Made by a program: the position numbers and the translations under genes. A stretch of 64,000 bases of DNA, from positions 379,868-443,867 of the forward strand of contig VWYX01000718.1 in NCBI GenBank assembly GCA_013396525.1, in the 5' to 3' direction. This document shows positions 62,466-64,000 of the stretch, one piece after another. Numbering within the stretch: the first letter of the stretch is position 1; the number at the start of each line of letters is the position of its first letter. Below the pieces are notes generated by a model, which saw nothing but the letters and a program-made list of their open reading frames with translations, was not told the origin of the DNA and searched no databases. Origin of the DNA: Chaetorhynchus papuensis (taxonomy: Eukaryota > Chordata > Aves > Passeriformes > Rhipiduridae).

Positions 62466-62530
62466 TTCCTATGTTTGTGTATATGCATGCACCCACATAC
62501 ATATGTGTGTGTATATACATATATATAAAA
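62466..62530. repeat. Mixed TG/CA/TA microsatellite
   Basis: Alternating purine-pyrimidine words (tgtgtgtgtatatacatata) interspersed with CATACAT units. Confidence 0.8.
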
Positions 62531-63929
62531 CCTGTGTGTAGATCTGTGTATGTTAAAAACCCTTCATGCAATAGGAAAAAAGTTTTAGTAAAAATAGGAG
62601 ACAAAAAAGGTAGGAAGAAAAAATACAGACTTGGAGGAATTGAGTCACAGCATGCAAGATGTGACCGTTTTATTATTTTTTTTACTCTTGCATTTGTCTA
62701 TCTACATAAGGTGCCTTGTAAATTATTTGCTAATTTAAAGTATGATGTTTGTAAGAGATAATTCATGGATAAGTTAATTTCTGCAGTATTCAGGCAGGAG
62801 GAGAGATGAGCCATGTTGGAAAATCACAAATTTAGTCCAATACCCCTGTTTGCCTTCTCTCTAAATATATGTGCTTGTAAATGCATAAAAATGCAGTTAA
62901 TATTGAACTATAATGTGCACCTATGTTTTATTGCTAATAAGTTTAAATCATTGCACTGCAATAGGAACTCATTCTTGTTTGGTGTTTCAGTGGAATGTGT
63001 TTTATAGTTATTTTTATTTACTTTTTTTTAAATTGGTTACTTTTTCTGCCATGGAGCAGTAAGAGTGCTGCAACACTGTCAGCAGTTCTTCAGATGCAGG
63101 AACCTCTGATCTCTGCTGGAGAATCAGAAGTCATACAGAACATTCCTACCTTGCATGAGCTACCCTCTTGCAGAGTCCCTGCCTCTTTTAAGAGAAGGTG
63201 AGGAACTGCAAATAAAGATGGGTTTTCAGAAAGCTCCACTCATCTGATGGGCATGTGAATATATTTGTAATTATAATGAGTTTAAATCTATGGCTTAAGC
63301 CTGAGAGGCAAATGGCAGAGTTTCTGATAAAGAGGACTTAACAGTGACTGCAGGATATGTGATGCTGTGATGTAAATGGGAGAGTGAATGCTGCATTTTC
63401 TGAATTAAAAAATATTTTGGGGTGTCACTGACGGGTATATCAAACTGGGTTCCTCTGGAGTTGCATCCACGCAGGTTTAACAGCTGTCTCTGTGTTGATA
63501 ACAAGCAAACCTGGATTACAGGGTAGAAAAATGTTGAAACTGTATCTTCAGTCAACATTTTGTAGGATGGCTTCTTTTCACATTTTGGGTGTAAAACACT
63601 TCAAGGTGATAATTCACTGTTCTTTCTGTAGCTTTAGATCAGGTCCTTGTAGCTAAGATGACTAAGCACAGTAAATCTACTCACCTGAGGACCAGTTTCA
63701 CTGTCCTTCAAGCTGCATTTACCTCAAGCTGTTGGCAATCTGAAAGGCTCTACAGGGAGGCTGGGCAGAAAATCCTGAGCAGTGCAATGGTCCCTTCGGT
63801 GTGGCTGTGCTGATATCAACTATTGTTATCTGTGCACACACCCAAACCATGAATAGCCATGCACCGCCTTCATGGTCATTTCATTCAAAGCCTTTTGTGC
63901 TCTCTGCTATAATGGTGAGCCCCAGAGAC

Positions 63930-64000
63930 AGGGACAGACTCAGTCCAGCCCTGGGGCCAGCACAGGAAGGAGCTGGAGCTGCTGCAGAGAGCCCAGAGGA
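63930..64000 (+). mobile_element. CR1 LINE fragment cut by the window edge
   Basis: 'cagccctggggccagcacag' followed by 'gaaggagctggagctgctgc' and 'agagagcccagagga' matches an internal part of the CR1 3' region. The element evidently continues beyond the window. Confidence 0.8.

Larger units (their letters stand above)
55346..63929. other. Intergenic gene-poor sequence
   Basis: No supported gene. It contains A/C-rich (55991-56045) and T/G-rich (57973-58097) tracts, poly(T)/poly(A) runs near 58785, 58988, 59420, 61368 and 61609, and a CA/TA microsatellite near 62490. The patch 57560-57800 is less AT-rich and could be conserved noncoding DNA. Confidence 0.55.

Noticed and set aside
1..64000. 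CRISPR arrays, tRNA or rRNA genes, operons
   Set aside because: None are visible. The sequence is vertebrate intron and desert.

Overview
The window looks like nuclear DNA from a bird, most likely a songbird. It contains many short 3' ends of CR1 LINEs, several copies of one small LTR family with 6-bp target-site duplications, and the last two coding exons of a classical type II cadherin. The protein ending, with its GGGEEDTEAFDI juxtamembrane core and C-terminal SVGESDKET, is the one I know for cadherin-8 (CDH8). The gene reads on the + strand. No bacterial, phage, CRISPR or operon-like content is visible.

Layout. Positions 1-18349 are intronic CDH8 sequence with two CR1 scraps, low-complexity tracts and a few short duplications; I could not find the preceding CDH8 exon there. 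Positions 18350-21546 hold a 1,598-bp segment present twice in tandem, separated by a single N at 19948. Each copy carries the whole penultimate CDH8 exon (end of EC5 plus most of the transmembrane helix). By eye I count five mismatches between the copies, so this is most simply two overlapping contigs that were never merged, not a real exon duplication. The last coding exon, for the cytoplasmic catenin-binding tail, is at 23075-23568. It is followed by a 3' UTR with a good AATAAA at 24406-24411.

Positions 24431-64000 look like a gene desert: CR1 fragments, simple repeats, an 88-base assembly gap in an AT-rich hexamer tract (44988-45075), and a 13-kb neighbourhood (36111-49457) with four copies of the same LTR family. 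Three are solo LTRs with perfect 6-bp target-site duplications. The fourth is a collapsed provirus that keeps its polypurine tract and a scrap of the opposite LTR. Next to it is an older decayed retroviral pol remnant (RNase H to integrase) on the - strand.

The two cadherin exons are spliced in phase (CTC G | TC ATT) into transmembrane helix, juxtamembrane p120-catenin site and beta-catenin site. The penultimate exon has almost only G/C at third codon positions, while the last exon does not. I did not find convincing evidence of a new biological system. The strongest second-look items are the duplicated exon, the LTR cluster with its truncated provirus, the composition jump between the exons, and a 32-bp near-perfect palindrome at 32806.
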